DNA of 15,606 nucleotides from Desulfuromonadaceae bacterium (GCA_030639985.1 DAOWKG010000252.1:1-15606); one strand, 5' to 3'; shown: positions 1-7,812, counted from the first letter of the stretch. The notes: generated from the letters alone by a model not told the origin. A program made the numbers and translations.

Positions 1-433
1 AAAGAGAATAGAATTTATCCACTCCCAGCGCATAAAACTCCACCGTACCTCCCTCCTGTTTTTCACCATCGACCTTATTGATCAAATAGAAAACCGGCTT
101 ATCAATCTGGCGTAACATGGCAGCTATTTCAATATCAGCCGGGGTCAACCCGTCCTTGACGTCCATCAGATAGAAAATAATATCTGCCTCTTCGACCGCC
201 AATTGCGATTGTTCCCGCATCTGAATCAACAACCGATCATCACTGACCGGCTCAAATCCACCCGTATCAATCAAAAGAAATGGTTGGGTAAAACGAGTTA
301 CTTCAGCATAATGACGATCTCTGGTAACACCAGGAAAGTCTTCAACTATAGCTTTACGTTTACGCAGTAACCTATTGAATAATGTTGATTTTCCTACATT
401 TGGCCGACCAACAATGGCAACTGTCTTCATCAT
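1..433 (-). CDS. der: Ribosome-assembly GTPase Der (EngA), 5' part only
   Basis: The gene runs off the left edge, so only the first 144 residues are visible. They form the first of the two GTPase domains expected in Der, which binds the 50S subunit during assembly. Visible motifs are G1 GRPNVGKS (about residues 9-16), PGVTRD in switch I (34-39), DTGG as G3 (56-59) and NKVD as G4 (119-122). DTGG and PGVTRD are typical of Der rather than Era. Translation may start at either of two adjacent ATGs (433 or 430). The first is better spaced from an AGAAGGG ribosome-binding site about 10 nt upstream. It follows era on the same strand after about 100 nt of T-rich spacer in which I see no convincing promoter or terminator. 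The second GTPase domain and KH-like domain lie outside the window. Confidence 0.95.
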   Translation of the reverse strand, partial: MMKTVAIVGRPNVGKSTLFNRLLRKRKAIVEDFPGVTRDRHYAEVTRFTQPFLLIDTGGFEPVSDDRLLIQMREQSQLAVEEADIIFYLMDVKDGLTPADIEIAAMLRQIDKPVFYLINKVDGEKQEGGTVEFYALGVDKFYSL

Positions 434-534
434 CAAAAACAAACCCTTCTAAAATCTTGTAGTTGTAGCAAAAAAACTCTGGCTCAAAATCCCTTTTTTA
501 CACTTCTGAATGCAGAAAAAAACCAGTCAACGAA

Positions 535-1440
535 TTACTTTTTACTATACCCTAGTTCACGTAACATCCGTTCACTCTGGCTCCAATCTTTATCTACCCG
601 AACAAACAATTCTAAAAAAACTCTCGTACCCAGTAAACGTTCAATCTCCCGACGTGCCGACTGCCCGATTGATTTTATTTTCTGCCCCCCCTTACCGACA
701 ATTATTTTTTTGTGGCTATCGCGTTCAACATGAATTGTCGCTTGGATAACAACCAAATTTTTTTCCGGTTTTTCGGTAAAAGTATCGACCTTAACCCCAA
801 TTCCATAAGGAATTTCTTCGCTGGTGGTACGCATAATCTTTTCACGAACCATCTCAGCAACAATGAACTTCTCCGGCTGATCAGTTACTAAATCGTCTGG
901 ATAGTACTGCGGTCCTGAGGGCAGATAAGGCTCAACTGCCTGCAACATCTGCGGCACCCCATCACCTTTATGCGCTGAAATCGGTATTACTTGGGCGAAA
1001 TCAAATCTTTCACTGTATTGTTGGATTAACCTGAGCAATTCCGGCGGTTTTACCAGATCAATCTTATTTATAATCAAAAATACTGGTGCCGCCGATTTTT
1101 CCAGCAATTTAAGGATATATTCATCACCTCTGCCGGGGATATCATTGGCTTCGACCAGAAAAAAAATCAAATCGACATCGGCACAAGCACCAACGGCCTG
1201 ATCGACCATGAATCGATTTAATTTCCCCTTCGCTTTGTGAATTCCGGGGGTATCAACAAACAGAGCCTGACCTCCCGAAAAATTGTAAATTCCCAAAATT
1301 CGATTACGGGTTGTTTGGGGTTTATTTGAAGTTATCGCAATTTTTTGTCCAAGAATACGATTAAGCAACGTCGATTTACCGACATTCGGACGACCAATAA
1401 TTGCAATATAGCCTGATAAAAATTGTTCTTTTTTGTCCAT
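535..1440 (-). CDS. era: GTPase Era (16S rRNA / 30S maturation)
   Basis: Era is a membrane-associated GTPase that binds the 3' end of 16S rRNA and checks 30S assembly. The 301-residue product has the family's usual length. The N-terminal GTPase domain shows G1 GRPNVGKS (16-23), switch I KPQTTRNRI (40-48), G3 DTPG (63-66), G4 NKID (125-128) and a SAHKGDG G5 region. The C-terminal KH domain carries the RNA-binding loop GKGGQKIKSIG near residues 248-258. It starts 8 nt after the rnc stop and has no strong ribosome-binding site of its own; a GAGAAG lies at the end of rnc. It is therefore probably translationally coupled to rnc. The rnc-era pairing is widespread in bacteria and links rRNA cleavage with subunit maturation. 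All key residues are intact. Confidence 0.97.
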   Translation of the reverse strand: MDKKEQFLSGYIAIIGRPNVGKSTLLNRILGQKIAITSNKPQTTRNRILGIYNFSGGQALFVDTPGIHKAKGKLNRFMVDQAVGACADVDLIFFLVEANDIPGRGDEYILKLLEKSAAPVFLIINKIDLVKPPELLRLIQQYSERFDFAQVIPISAHKGDGVPQMLQAVEPYLPSGPQYYPDDLVTDQPEKFIVAEMVREKIMRTTSEEIPYGIGVKVDTFTEKPEKNLVVIQATIHVERDSHKKIIVGKGGQKIKSIGQSARREIERLLGTRVFLELFVRVDKDWSQSERMLRELGYSKK

Positions 1441-1448
1441 AAGTTAAA

Positions 1449-2147
1449 CTACTTCTCTCTTAATAATGGATGATCCAATGCTGCAGCTGCAGCTTTTTGT
1501 TCAGCACTTTTTTTACTGCTACCGCTACCCTTACCTATTAATTTATTCGCATAGTATACTTCCATAGAAAAAATACGTTGATGATCAGGACCAGATACCT
1601 GCGCTAACAAATATTCTGGCAATTCACCATATTTTGCCTGCAAACGTTCCTGCAAACAGGTTTTATAATCACTGCCGTAACGAATTTGGGCCGATTTTTC
1701 AATTGCATCACTAAAAATATTGCCGATTACCCGACTAACCACCAAAAAGCCCTGATCGCAAAAAATTGCTCCAAGCAATGCCTCAAGGGTATCTGCCAGC
1801 AAACTCGACTTTTCATTACCGCCACTCTTACGCTCCCCCCGACCTAGCAACATACCGGCACCAATTTCCAATTGCCGGGCAATTTCAGCTAACCCTTTTT
1901 CACTTACAACTTCTGCCCTGATTCGGGTTAATCCACCTTCGGGGATATCGGGATAATGGTTATAAACCAAATCACTGACCGCCAGCTCCAAAACAGCATC
2001 GCCAAGAAATTCCAACCGCTCATTGTGAGAGATAAATTGCGGCTGTTCATTACTATACGATTTATGAGTTAACGCTTGTTGTAGCAGCATTCGGTCATTA
2101 AATTTGTAACCAATAGTACGCTCAATATGTTCCAGTGATTTTTGCAC
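1449..2147 (-). CDS. rnc: Ribonuclease III
   Basis: RNase III cuts double-stranded RNA, including the 16S and 23S rRNA precursors. The 232-residue protein has the standard layout. The RNase III domain covers about residues 5-155, with the signature NERLEFLGDAVLE at 42-54 (metal ligands E46 and D50) and the second acidic pair D119/E122 in ADTLEALLGAIF. A C-terminal double-stranded-RNA-binding domain (about 160-228) includes the conserved GKGSGSSKKSAEQKAAAAAL helix. The start is GTG at 2147, because the family N-terminus begins here and a GGAGG sits at 2152-2156. The 4-nt spacing is short. It is the first gene of the rnc-era-(der) unit and has a good promoter at 2178-2206. RNase III commonly autoregulates its mRNA in other bacteria; nothing here proves that. 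Confidence 0.97.
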   Translation of the reverse strand: MQKSLEHIERTIGYKFNDRMLLQQALTHKSYSNEQPQFISHNERLEFLGDAVLELAVSDLVYNHYPDIPEGGLTRIRAEVVSEKGLAEIARQLEIGAGMLLGRGERKSGGNEKSSLLADTLEALLGAIFCDQGFLVVSRVIGNIFSDAIEKSAQIRYGSDYKTCLQERLQAKYGELPEYLLAQVSGPDHQRIFSMEVYYANKLIGKGSGSSKKSAEQKAAAAALDHPLLREK

Positions 2148-2177
2148 CCTACCTCCATTTCACATCAATGCGAGCGG

Positions 2178-2206
2178 AGTATAACCAAATCAATCGAGCA
2201 GTTCAA
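2178..2206 (-). promoter_or_regulatory. Promoter of rnc-era(-der)
   Basis: On the minus strand TTGAAC (2206-2201) and TATACT (2183-2178) are separated by 17 nt, a near-ideal sigma-70-type pair. Transcription would start near 2171, giving a leader of about 24 nt to the rnc GTG. Confidence 0.75.
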
Positions 2207-2216
2207 TCAATTGCGC

Positions 2217-2238
2217 TTAATACCGCAGTATTAATACC
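2217..2238. repeat. Inverted and direct repeat between divergent promoters (candidate operator)
   Basis: TTAATACCGCAGTATTAA (2217-2234) is a perfect 7-bp inverted repeat around 4 nt. The half-sequence TTAATACC recurs as a direct repeat at 2217-2224 and 2231-2238. The element lies 10 bp upstream of the rnc -35 box and about 18 bp upstream of the holB -35 box. That is a plausible place for a regulator that senses both units. No known binding protein is recognised. Confidence 0.45.
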
Positions 2239-2256
2239 ATAATAATGGGTTTAACC

Positions 2257-2286
2257 TTGATTCATAACTTACCGTTTCCCTATAAT
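2257..2286 (+). promoter_or_regulatory. Promoter of holB-ricT-metG-tatD/rSAM
   Basis: TTGATT (2257-2262), an 18-nt spacer and a perfect TATAAT (2281-2286) lie upstream of holB. Transcription would start near 2293. It is divergent from the rnc promoter, with about 50 bp between the two -35 boxes. Confidence 0.8.
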
Positions 2287-2364
2287 GTGATCACTTAAGA
2301 CAATCACGAAGAGATCGTTGAATTGCTCTGCGACAAATTCACTCTAGCAAACATAACAGACACT

Positions 2365-3336
2365 ATGACTTTTGATGCTATAACTGGACATAAACAACAA
2401 AAAAATATTCTTTTGCGAACTATTAAGAGTAATCGTATCGCCCACGCTTACCTCTTTACTGGTCCCGATGGAATTGGCAAAAAAATGGTTGCGGTTGCAT
2501 TTGCCAAGATCCTTCTGTGCCAAAACCATAACGGCTGTAATAACTGCCCCTCTTGCATAAAAATCACTAACGGCAATCATCCCGATGTCCACCTGCTAGA
2601 CACCGAAGGTGCCGCAATTAAGATTGAAAAAGTTCGTGCCCTGCAACGGGAACTTTCTCTCCACCCATTAGAGGGGAAATATAAGATATATATTATCAAC
2701 GGGGCGGACAAGTTCACCACCAATGCTGCTAATGCCCTATTAAAAACGCTGGAAGAACCCCAAGCGGGAACAATTCTTGTCCTCCTTTCCAGTCAACCGG
2801 AAACCTTATTATCAACAATTCGTTCCCGCTGCCAACAATTGCCATTTTCAACCCTACCGAAACAACAGATGGCTGCCATTTTGAAACAAAAACTTGAACT
2901 CAGTGACACCGATGCAACCGTATTGGCCGCCCTTTCAGAGGGCAGTTTTAAAAAAGCACTGGGTTCAAACCGAGAACTTTTTCTGGAAAAGCGCCTTAAA
3001 CTGATTCAGTCCTTGTCAGCATTGTCCGCAGGAAGTACTATCCCCACTTTCACTTTTGCTGATGAACTTAACGCTGAAGAAGAGTCAATCACAGATATTT
3101 TAGATATTTTCCAAACCTTTTATCGAGATATTCTCCTCCTGAAGCATAACCAACCAGAAAACATGTTGGTCAATATTGATCTATTTGAAACATTACAACG
3201 GCAAAACAAATCAACGACAACAGCCAGATTACTGACCAAATTAAAAGCATTGGAATCAGCTCGCTTTTATATGCAACGCAACGTCAACCGCAAGCTGGTT
3301 CTTGAAGTAATGTTGATGCGGATATCTGCCGCCTAA
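2365..3336 (+). CDS. holB: DNA polymerase III delta-prime (clamp loader) subunit
   Basis: Delta-prime is the stator of the clamp loader that opens the sliding clamp for the replicative polymerase. With the ATG at 2365 the protein has 323 residues. The AAA+ region shows a P-loop-like GPDGIGKK (33-40), with lysine where the usual Ser/Thr stands. A four-cysteine zinc module follows (C52, C58, C61, C64), then a degenerate Walker B (NGADK), the strongly conserved NAANALLKTLEEP, and SRCQ at the arginine-finger position. A diverged P-loop fits a non-hydrolysing stator. The start is uncertain. The ATG at 2365 matches where the family begins but lacks a clear ribosome-binding site. A TTG at 2323 would add 14 residues and is preceded by GAAGAG at 9 nt. 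It is first in the plus-strand unit, 11 nt ahead of ricT; holB followed by a PSP1 gene is also the order in Bacillus (holB-yaaT). Confidence 0.93.
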   Translation: MTFDAITGHKQQKNILLRTIKSNRIAHAYLFTGPDGIGKKMVAVAFAKILLCQNHNGCNNCPSCIKITNGNHPDVHLLDTEGAAIKIEKVRALQRELSLHPLEGKYKIYIINGADKFTTNAANALLKTLEEPQAGTILVLLSSQPETLLSTIRSRCQQLPFSTLPKQQMAAILKQKLELSDTDATVLAALSEGSFKKALGSNRELFLEKRLKLIQSLSALSAGSTIPTFTFADELNAEEESITDILDIFQTFYRDILLLKHNQPENMLVNIDLFETLQRQNKSTTTARLLTKLKALESARFYMQRNVNRKLVLEVMLMRISAA

Positions 3337-3347
3337 AAGGAAATTTA

Positions 3348-4430
3348 ATGGATAGCCTTAATATAGTCAGTATATCTTTTCATACTGCCGGAAAAATTTT
3401 TGATTTTGATGCCCTCGATTTTGATCTGGCTACCGGTGATAAAGTTATTGTCGAAACAGAACGAGGCCGTGCCCTTGGCACCGTGGTAGTTAAACCTCGG
3501 GAAATCAACCCCGACAAAGCACCGCCAAAGCTGAAAGCTATTTTACGCAGAGCGACAGAGAATGACCTGCAAATGGCACAAAGCAATTCTGAACGGGAAC
3601 ATGAAGCCCAACTGTTTTGCCAACAACGGGTAAAACAGCGCAAGATGGAGATGAAACTGGTTCGGGCAGAATATTTGTTTGATGGGTCAAAAATTATCTT
3701 CTTTTTTACCGCTGACGGTCGTGTCGATTTTCGCGAACTGGTTCGCGATCTGGCACAACACTTTCGAACCCGCATCGAAATGCGTCAAATCGGCGTAAGA
3801 GACGAAGCTAAACAGGTAGGTGGTTTAGGAATCTGCGGCAGAGAACTATGCTGCAGCAGTCATTTACGTGAATTTGCCCCGGTTTCAGTCAAGATGGCGA
3901 AAGCGCAAGGACTGGCACTGAATCCGACAAAAATTTCGGGTCAATGCGGACGGCTGCTTTGCTGCCTTGCCTACGAATATGAAACCTACAATGAGATGAA
4001 AAAAAGTTTGCCCAAATGCGGAAAAAAGCTGCAACTACAATCGGGGCCGGTAGAGGTTATTTCACGCGACATATTGGCTCAAAAAGTAACCCTGTCGAGC
4101 CACAAGGGTGAACGCTGCCAGATGCACATTGAAGAGTTACAAAAAGAGATCAATGCTGCAGCAAACCCGACAACCGAAACAGCCACAAAACCACCCCAAC
4201 CGGTAAAAACCAAGAAATCTTCCAAACCAGAAAAACATAGAAGTAAACGCAACGATTCAAATCAACGCCCTGAAGCTAAGAATAAAACTACAAAAACGGC
4301 AAAAGAGCCGCCCAAACCGGGACAACCAGAAAATAAAGAAGGTAGCGGGCAAGAAAAAAGCAAACGTCGCCGCAAACGACCACGGTGGCGCTCTAACCGT
4401 GGCTCCAAACCAACAGATAATAAGTCCTGA
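3348..4430 (+). CDS. ricT: PSP1-domain protein RicT (YaaT) with long basic tail
   Basis: The first 265 or so residues match the PSP1/RicT family: an N-terminal beta-rich part (VIVETERGRALGTVV at 33-47) and a cysteine-rich core with C163, C168-C169, C200 and C205-C206 in GLGICGRELCC and SGQCGRLLCC. In Bacillus RicT works with RicA and RicF in a complex that binds iron-sulfur clusters and influences RNA processing through RNase Y; the cysteines here would suit cluster binding. Residues from about 266 to 360 form a low-complexity tail rich in Lys, Pro, Arg and Thr, ending in a dense basic patch (KSKRRRKRPRWRSNRGSK). The tail is probably disordered and could bind nucleic acid. AAGGAA lies 6 nt before the ATG. 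It sits 11 nt after holB, and metG follows 35 nt later. RicA and RicF are not in the window. The family call is firm; the function in this organism is inferred. Confidence 0.92.
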   Translation: MDSLNIVSISFHTAGKIFDFDALDFDLATGDKVIVETERGRALGTVVVKPREINPDKAPPKLKAILRRATENDLQMAQSNSEREHEAQLFCQQRVKQRKMEMKLVRAEYLFDGSKIIFFFTADGRVDFRELVRDLAQHFRTRIEMRQIGVRDEAKQVGGLGICGRELCCSSHLREFAPVSVKMAKAQGLALNPTKISGQCGRLLCCLAYEYETYNEMKKSLPKCGKKLQLQSGPVEVISRDILAQKVTLSSHKGERCQMHIEELQKEINAAANPTTETATKPPQPVKTKKSSKPEKHRSKRNDSNQRPEAKNKTTKTAKEPPKPGQPENKEGSGQEKSKRRRKRPRWRSNRGSKPTDNKS

Positions 4431-4465
4431 ATATAATTAATACACTCAGTTTACAGGAGTTTGAT

Positions 4466-5995
4466 ATGAGTAAAACTTTTTATGTAACTACACCTATTTA
4501 CTATGTTAACGATGTTCCCCACATCGGTCATGCCTATACAACTCTGGCTTGCGACGTAATTTCCCGCTACAAACGTGCTCGAGGATATGATGTTGCTTTT
4601 CTGACCGGCACCGACGAACATGGGCAAAAAGTTGAAACTGCCGCAAAAGCCAATGGCGAAACTCCCCTGGAATTAGCAGATCGCGTGGTCAAAAGATTTC
4701 AAGCGCTCTGGAGCAAACTTAATATCTCTCATACCGATTTTATCCGCACGACTCAAGAGCGACACAAACATACGGTGCAGGAACAGTTTAAATCGATTGA
4801 AGCCAAGGGAGATATCTACCTGGGTGAATATGAAGACTGGTATTGCACTCCATGTGAAACTTTCTGGACCGAAACCCAACTACTTGACGGCAACTGCCCC
4901 GATTGTGGTCGTCAGACTACCAAGCTAAAGGAAGAATCATATTTCTTTCGGATGAGCAAATATCAGGATCAACTGCTCAAACATATTGAAGAAAACCCCG
5001 ATTTCATCCAGCCTAAATCACGTCGTAACGAAATCTTGAGTTTTATTCGTGAAGGCTTACGTGACCTGTCCATATCCAGAACCACCTTTGCTTGGGGCAT
5101 TCCAGTTCCAGGCAATGAAAAACACGTTATTTATGTTTGGTTTGATGCTTTAACTAACTACATTTCTGCCCTTGGTTATCCAGAAGACAAAGATGGCAAG
5201 TTTGCTAATTATTGGCCTGCAGTGCACATAATCGGCAAAGATATTTTACGTTTTCATGCCGTTTACTGGCCGACGTTTCTGATGGCGGCGGGTTTACCAC
5301 TACCGGAAAAAGTCTTTGCCCACGGCTGGTGGACAGTCGAAGGGCAAAAAATGAGTAAAAGTTTGCGCAATGTCGTTGAGCCAAACATGCTTATCGATAA
5401 GTACAATGCCGATTCAATCCGCTACTTCCTCCTGCGGGAAGTACCTTTTGGTCTCGATGGTGACTTCTCTCACAGTGCTCTGATTAATCGCATCAATTCA
5501 GACCTGGCCAACGATCTCGGCAATCTGGTCAGTCGTTCAACCGCCATGGTTGGAAAATATTTTGCGGGTGAGTTACCAAGCCCAAGCACTGAAGATGCTA
5601 CCGATCAAGCCCTGAAAGATCTGTTTGCAACCAATATCAAAAAAGTTGATACCCTGCTCAATGAATTAGCATTCAATAAGACCTTGACCGTAATCTGGGA
5701 ACTGATTTCAGCCGGAAATAAGTATATTGACGAAACCGCACCATGGTCTCTGGCAAAAGATCCGGCGCAACGGGAGCGGTTGGCAACAGTCATGTACAAC
5801 TTACTGGAGTCAATCCGGATCATCGCCCTGCTAGTTGCCCCATTCATGCCCGATACTGGCGCAAAAATTCTCCAGATATTAGGTCAAGACGGCAACAATC
5901 TGACCCTCGATGGTCAAGATCAATGGGGTGGATTGCAACCTGGTAGCAGCATTGAAAAAGCAGCACCGCTGTTCCCAAGAATTGAGAAAGAATAA
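4466..5995 (+). CDS. metG: Methionyl-tRNA synthetase
   Basis: This class I synthetase charges tRNA-Met, including the initiator, with methionine. The 509-residue protein has the HIGH signature as HIGH at residues 19-22 (PHIGHAYT) and KMSKS at 295-299. The connective-peptide insertion carries one zinc knuckle, C127-x2-C130 and C144-x2-C147, and the helical anticodon-binding domain occupies the C-terminal third. The protein ends there: it lacks the extra C-terminal tRNA-binding (EMAP/Trbp111-like) domain found in longer bacterial versions such as E. coli MetG. An AGGAG 6 nt before the ATG marks the start. It lies between ricT and the TatD/radical-SAM gene on one strand, and the metG-tatD neighbourhood is common in bacteria. 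Confidence 0.97.
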   Translation: MSKTFYVTTPIYYVNDVPHIGHAYTTLACDVISRYKRARGYDVAFLTGTDEHGQKVETAAKANGETPLELADRVVKRFQALWSKLNISHTDFIRTTQERHKHTVQEQFKSIEAKGDIYLGEYEDWYCTPCETFWTETQLLDGNCPDCGRQTTKLKEESYFFRMSKYQDQLLKHIEENPDFIQPKSRRNEILSFIREGLRDLSISRTTFAWGIPVPGNEKHVIYVWFDALTNYISALGYPEDKDGKFANYWPAVHIIGKDILRFHAVYWPTFLMAAGLPLPEKVFAHGWWTVEGQKMSKSLRNVVEPNMLIDKYNADSIRYFLLREVPFGLDGDFSHSALINRINSDLANDLGNLVSRSTAMVGKYFAGELPSPSTEDATDQALKDLFATNIKKVDTLLNELAFNKTLTVIWELISAGNKYIDETAPWSLAKDPAQRERLATVMYNLLESIRIIALLVAPFMPDTGAKILQILGQDGNNLTLDGQDQWGGLQPGSSIEKAAPLFPRIEKE

Positions 5996-6052
5996 AAAGT
6001 TTACGGTTGAAGCGCTTAATCTTTTACCTGATTTTTTAGTTAAGACTTCCTT

Positions 6053-6056
6053 GGAG
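6053..6056 (+). promoter_or_regulatory. Ribosome-binding site fixing the TTG start of the TatD/radical-SAM gene
   Basis: GGAG ends 8 nt before the TTG at 6065. There is no in-frame ATG nearby, and the TatD metal-binding HAH motif begins only 12 residues into the protein. A start much further downstream would remove active-site residues. Confidence 0.75.
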
Positions 6057-6064
6057 TAATAAAA

Positions 6065-7459
6065 TTGTCAAATGATCAACGGCCACTACTGGTCGATAGC
6101 CACGCCCACCTTGATGGTGAGAGGTTTGCTGATGACCTAAATGAAACCGTAAAACGGGCGACTGCAAACGGTATCAGTCACATTTTAACCATCGGTTGTG
6201 ATCTTCAGAGTTCGACTGGTGCAATCAAGGTAGCGGAACAATATGAAAATATTTTTGCTGCCGTCGGCATTCACCCCCATGATGCTACAGAAATTAATGC
6301 TGATGTGTTGGCGACCCTACAGACAATGGCAAATCATCCTAAGGTTGTCGCAATTGGTGAAATTGGCCTCGATTATTACCGTGATCGTTCTCCTCGGGAA
6401 ATCCAACGTAATGCCTTCAGGCAACAGATTCGTCTGGCAATAGAGGTTGGCAAACCGATAATAGTTCATGATCGCGAAGCTCATGACGAAGTAATTCAAA
6501 TTCTTACTGAAGAGAATGGCGCTACTAACGGTGGGGTACTACATTGTTTCAGCGGCGATCTAAAAATGGCGCAACAGTGCCTGGATCTCGGCTTTTATCT
6601 TTCTTTCACCGGCACCATTACCTATCCTAAAAATGAAGCAATAAGAGAGATCATTAAACACATTCCGATTGACCGAATGTTGCTAGAAACCGACTGCCCC
6701 TATCTTTCGCCGCAAAAATTCCGCGGTAAACGTAATGAGCCCGCTTATGTGCGCTATACTGCAGAAAAAATGGCAGAGATCAAAGGGCTTTCAATCACCG
6801 ATGTTGCCAGAATTACCAGCCGTAATTGCTACAATTTATTTGGCTTCGGAGCAGTCGATCAGAGCAGCAAAATAGCCTACCAGATCCGTGACTCCCTTTA
6901 CCTTAACATAACCAATCGTTGTACCAACCACTGCGTATTTTGTGCAAAGTTCAGTGACTTTGTTGTCAAAGGACACGAATTACAACTTGATCACGAACCA
7001 TCTGTCACCGAACTGAAACAAGCTATAGGTGATCCCGCGCGCTATACCGAAATTGTTTTTTGCGGTTATGGCGAACCACTATTGCGCCTTGAATTAATAA
7101 AAGAACTAGCTGGATGGCTTAAAAAGCATGGGGTAAAAGTAAGAATCAACAGCGATGGCCAAGCAAACCTGGTACATAAACGCAACATTTTACCAGAACT
7201 TACAGGCTTGATAGATACTATCTCCATATCACTTAATGCCCCCGAAGCTGAAACCTATCAAAATCTCTGTCAATCAACTTTCGGCGAAGTTGAAAGTTAT
7301 CAGGCAGTAAAAGATTTTCTCCGCTGCGCCCCACAATTTATTCCCGAAGTAATTGCTACTGCGGTTACCTATCCTGGAGTTGACATTGACGCTTGTGAAC
7401 AAGTTGCCAAAGATTTGGGGGTTGAATTTCGTGCTCGAGAGTATAACGAGGTAGGATAG
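6065..7459 (+). CDS. TatD-family metal hydrolase fused to a TatD-linked radical SAM domain
   Basis: Two enzymes are joined in 464 residues. Residues 1-260 are a TatD-type TIM-barrel hydrolase with all metal-site residues: H13 and H15 (DSHAHLD), E99 (IGEIGLD), H135 (VHDREA), H160 (LHCFSG) and D210 (ETDCPYL). TatD proteins are metal-dependent nucleases in DNA repair or RNA turnover, with further substrates debated. Residues about 275-464 are a small radical-SAM domain with the cluster motif CxxxCxxC (C286, C290, C293) and the SAM-binding FCGYGEP (332-338). It closely resembles a described but uncharacterised group of TatD-associated radical-SAM proteins, found both fused and as neighbours. The reading frame is intact across the joint, so the fusion is real in this sequence. 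The start is TTG. It is the last gene of the holB unit and is followed by a strong terminator. The reaction of the radical-SAM half is unknown. Confidence 0.92.
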   Translation: MSNDQRPLLVDSHAHLDGERFADDLNETVKRATANGISHILTIGCDLQSSTGAIKVAEQYENIFAAVGIHPHDATEINADVLATLQTMANHPKVVAIGEIGLDYYRDRSPREIQRNAFRQQIRLAIEVGKPIIVHDREAHDEVIQILTEENGATNGGVLHCFSGDLKMAQQCLDLGFYLSFTGTITYPKNEAIREIIKHIPIDRMLLETDCPYLSPQKFRGKRNEPAYVRYTAEKMAEIKGLSITDVARITSRNCYNLFGFGAVDQSSKIAYQIRDSLYLNITNRCTNHCVFCAKFSDFVVKGHELQLDHEPSVTELKQAIGDPARYTEIVFCGYGEPLLRLELIKELAGWLKKHGVKVRINSDGQANLVHKRNILPELTGLIDTISISLNAPEAETYQNLCQSTFGEVESYQAVKDFLRCAPQFIPEVIATAVTYPGVDIDACEQVAKDLGVEFRAREYNEVG

Positions 7460-7499
7460 TCCTTATTTCAGGTTCATCTTCTATAACTACTATCAAAAC

Positions 7500-7534
7500 A
7501 AAAAGGTTCCAGCAGAGAATGCTGGAACCTTTTT
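7500..7534. terminator. Bidirectional intrinsic terminator
   Basis: A perfect 15-bp stem (AAAAAGGTTCCAGCA against its complement) closes on a GAGAA loop. The A run on one side and T run on the other make it a U-tracted terminator in both directions. It ends the holB-tatD/rSAM unit on the plus strand and the tRNA transcript on the minus strand. It lies about 40 nt after the stop codon and 10 nt from the tRNA 3' end. Confidence 0.93.
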
Positions 7535-7544
7535 GTTATCCATA

Positions 7545-7621
7545 TGGCGGGGCTGACGGGACTTGAACCCGCGACCTACGGCGTGACAGGCCGTTGTTGT
7601 AACCAGCTCTACTACAGCCCC
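7545..7621 (-). tRNA. tRNA-Asp (GTC), second and diverged copy
   Basis: A 77-nt cloverleaf with CCA encoded. The acceptor stem GGGGCTG/CAGCCCC is perfect. The anticodon loop CTGTCAC gives GTC (Asp) on a 5-bp ACGGC/GCCGT stem, and the T arm is intact with TTCAAGT. Aspartate identity bases are present (G73, G34-U35-C36, C38, G10). The D stem GTAG/CAAC has an A-A mismatch at the 12-23 pair, and the gene differs from the first tRNA-Asp in most stems. It is probably functional but clearly not a recent duplicate. Confidence 0.92.
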
Positions 7622-7627
7622 AGTAAA

Positions 7628-7703
7628 TGGTGGGCGAAGAGGGGCTCGAACCCCCGACATCCTGCTTGTAAGGCAGGCGCTCTCCCAGCTGAGCTATTCG
7701 CCC
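7628..7703 (-). tRNA. tRNA-Val (TAC)
   Basis: A 76-nt cloverleaf with acceptor GGGCGAA/TTCGCCC, D stem GCTC/GAGC, anticodon stem CCTGC/GCAGG, loop CTTACAA (anticodon TAC), a T arm with TTCGAGC and encoded CCA. It lies between the two tRNA-Asp genes on the same strand with spacers of 6 and 21 nt, so all three are probably cut from one precursor. Confidence 0.97.
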
Positions 7704-7724
7704 GGGAAATTATATTTTTTTAAA

Positions 7725-7801
7725 TGGCGGGAGTGACGAGACTCGAACTCGCGACTTCTAGCGTGACAGGCTAGCGCTCTAACCAACTGAGCTACACCCC
7801 C
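7725..7801 (-). tRNA. tRNA-Asp (GTC), first copy
   Basis: A 77-nt cloverleaf with acceptor GGGGGTG/CACTCCC (one G-T pair), D stem GCTC/GAGC, anticodon stem CTAGC/GCTAG with loop CTGTCAC (GTC), discriminator G73 and encoded CCA. It is the first tRNA of the trio, about 90 nt after the HU stop. I see no well-formed promoter in that spacer, so it may be co-transcribed with HU. Confidence 0.97.
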
Positions 7802-7812
7802 GCAAATACAAA

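Noticed and set aside
504..517. TTCTG-AATG-CAGAA hairpin between era and der as a terminator
   Set aside because: It has only five pairs. On the transcribed minus strand the T run precedes rather than follows the hairpin.
2323..2364. TTG start adding 14 residues to HolB
   Set aside because: The GAAGAG upstream is a possible ribosome-binding site, but family members start at MTFDAITGH-like sequence. Kept as an alternative only.
3380..3775. 131-residue minus-strand open frame antisense to ricT
   Set aside because: It has no family resemblance and a composition dominated by Arg, Ser and Lys, as expected from reading the antisense strand of ricT.
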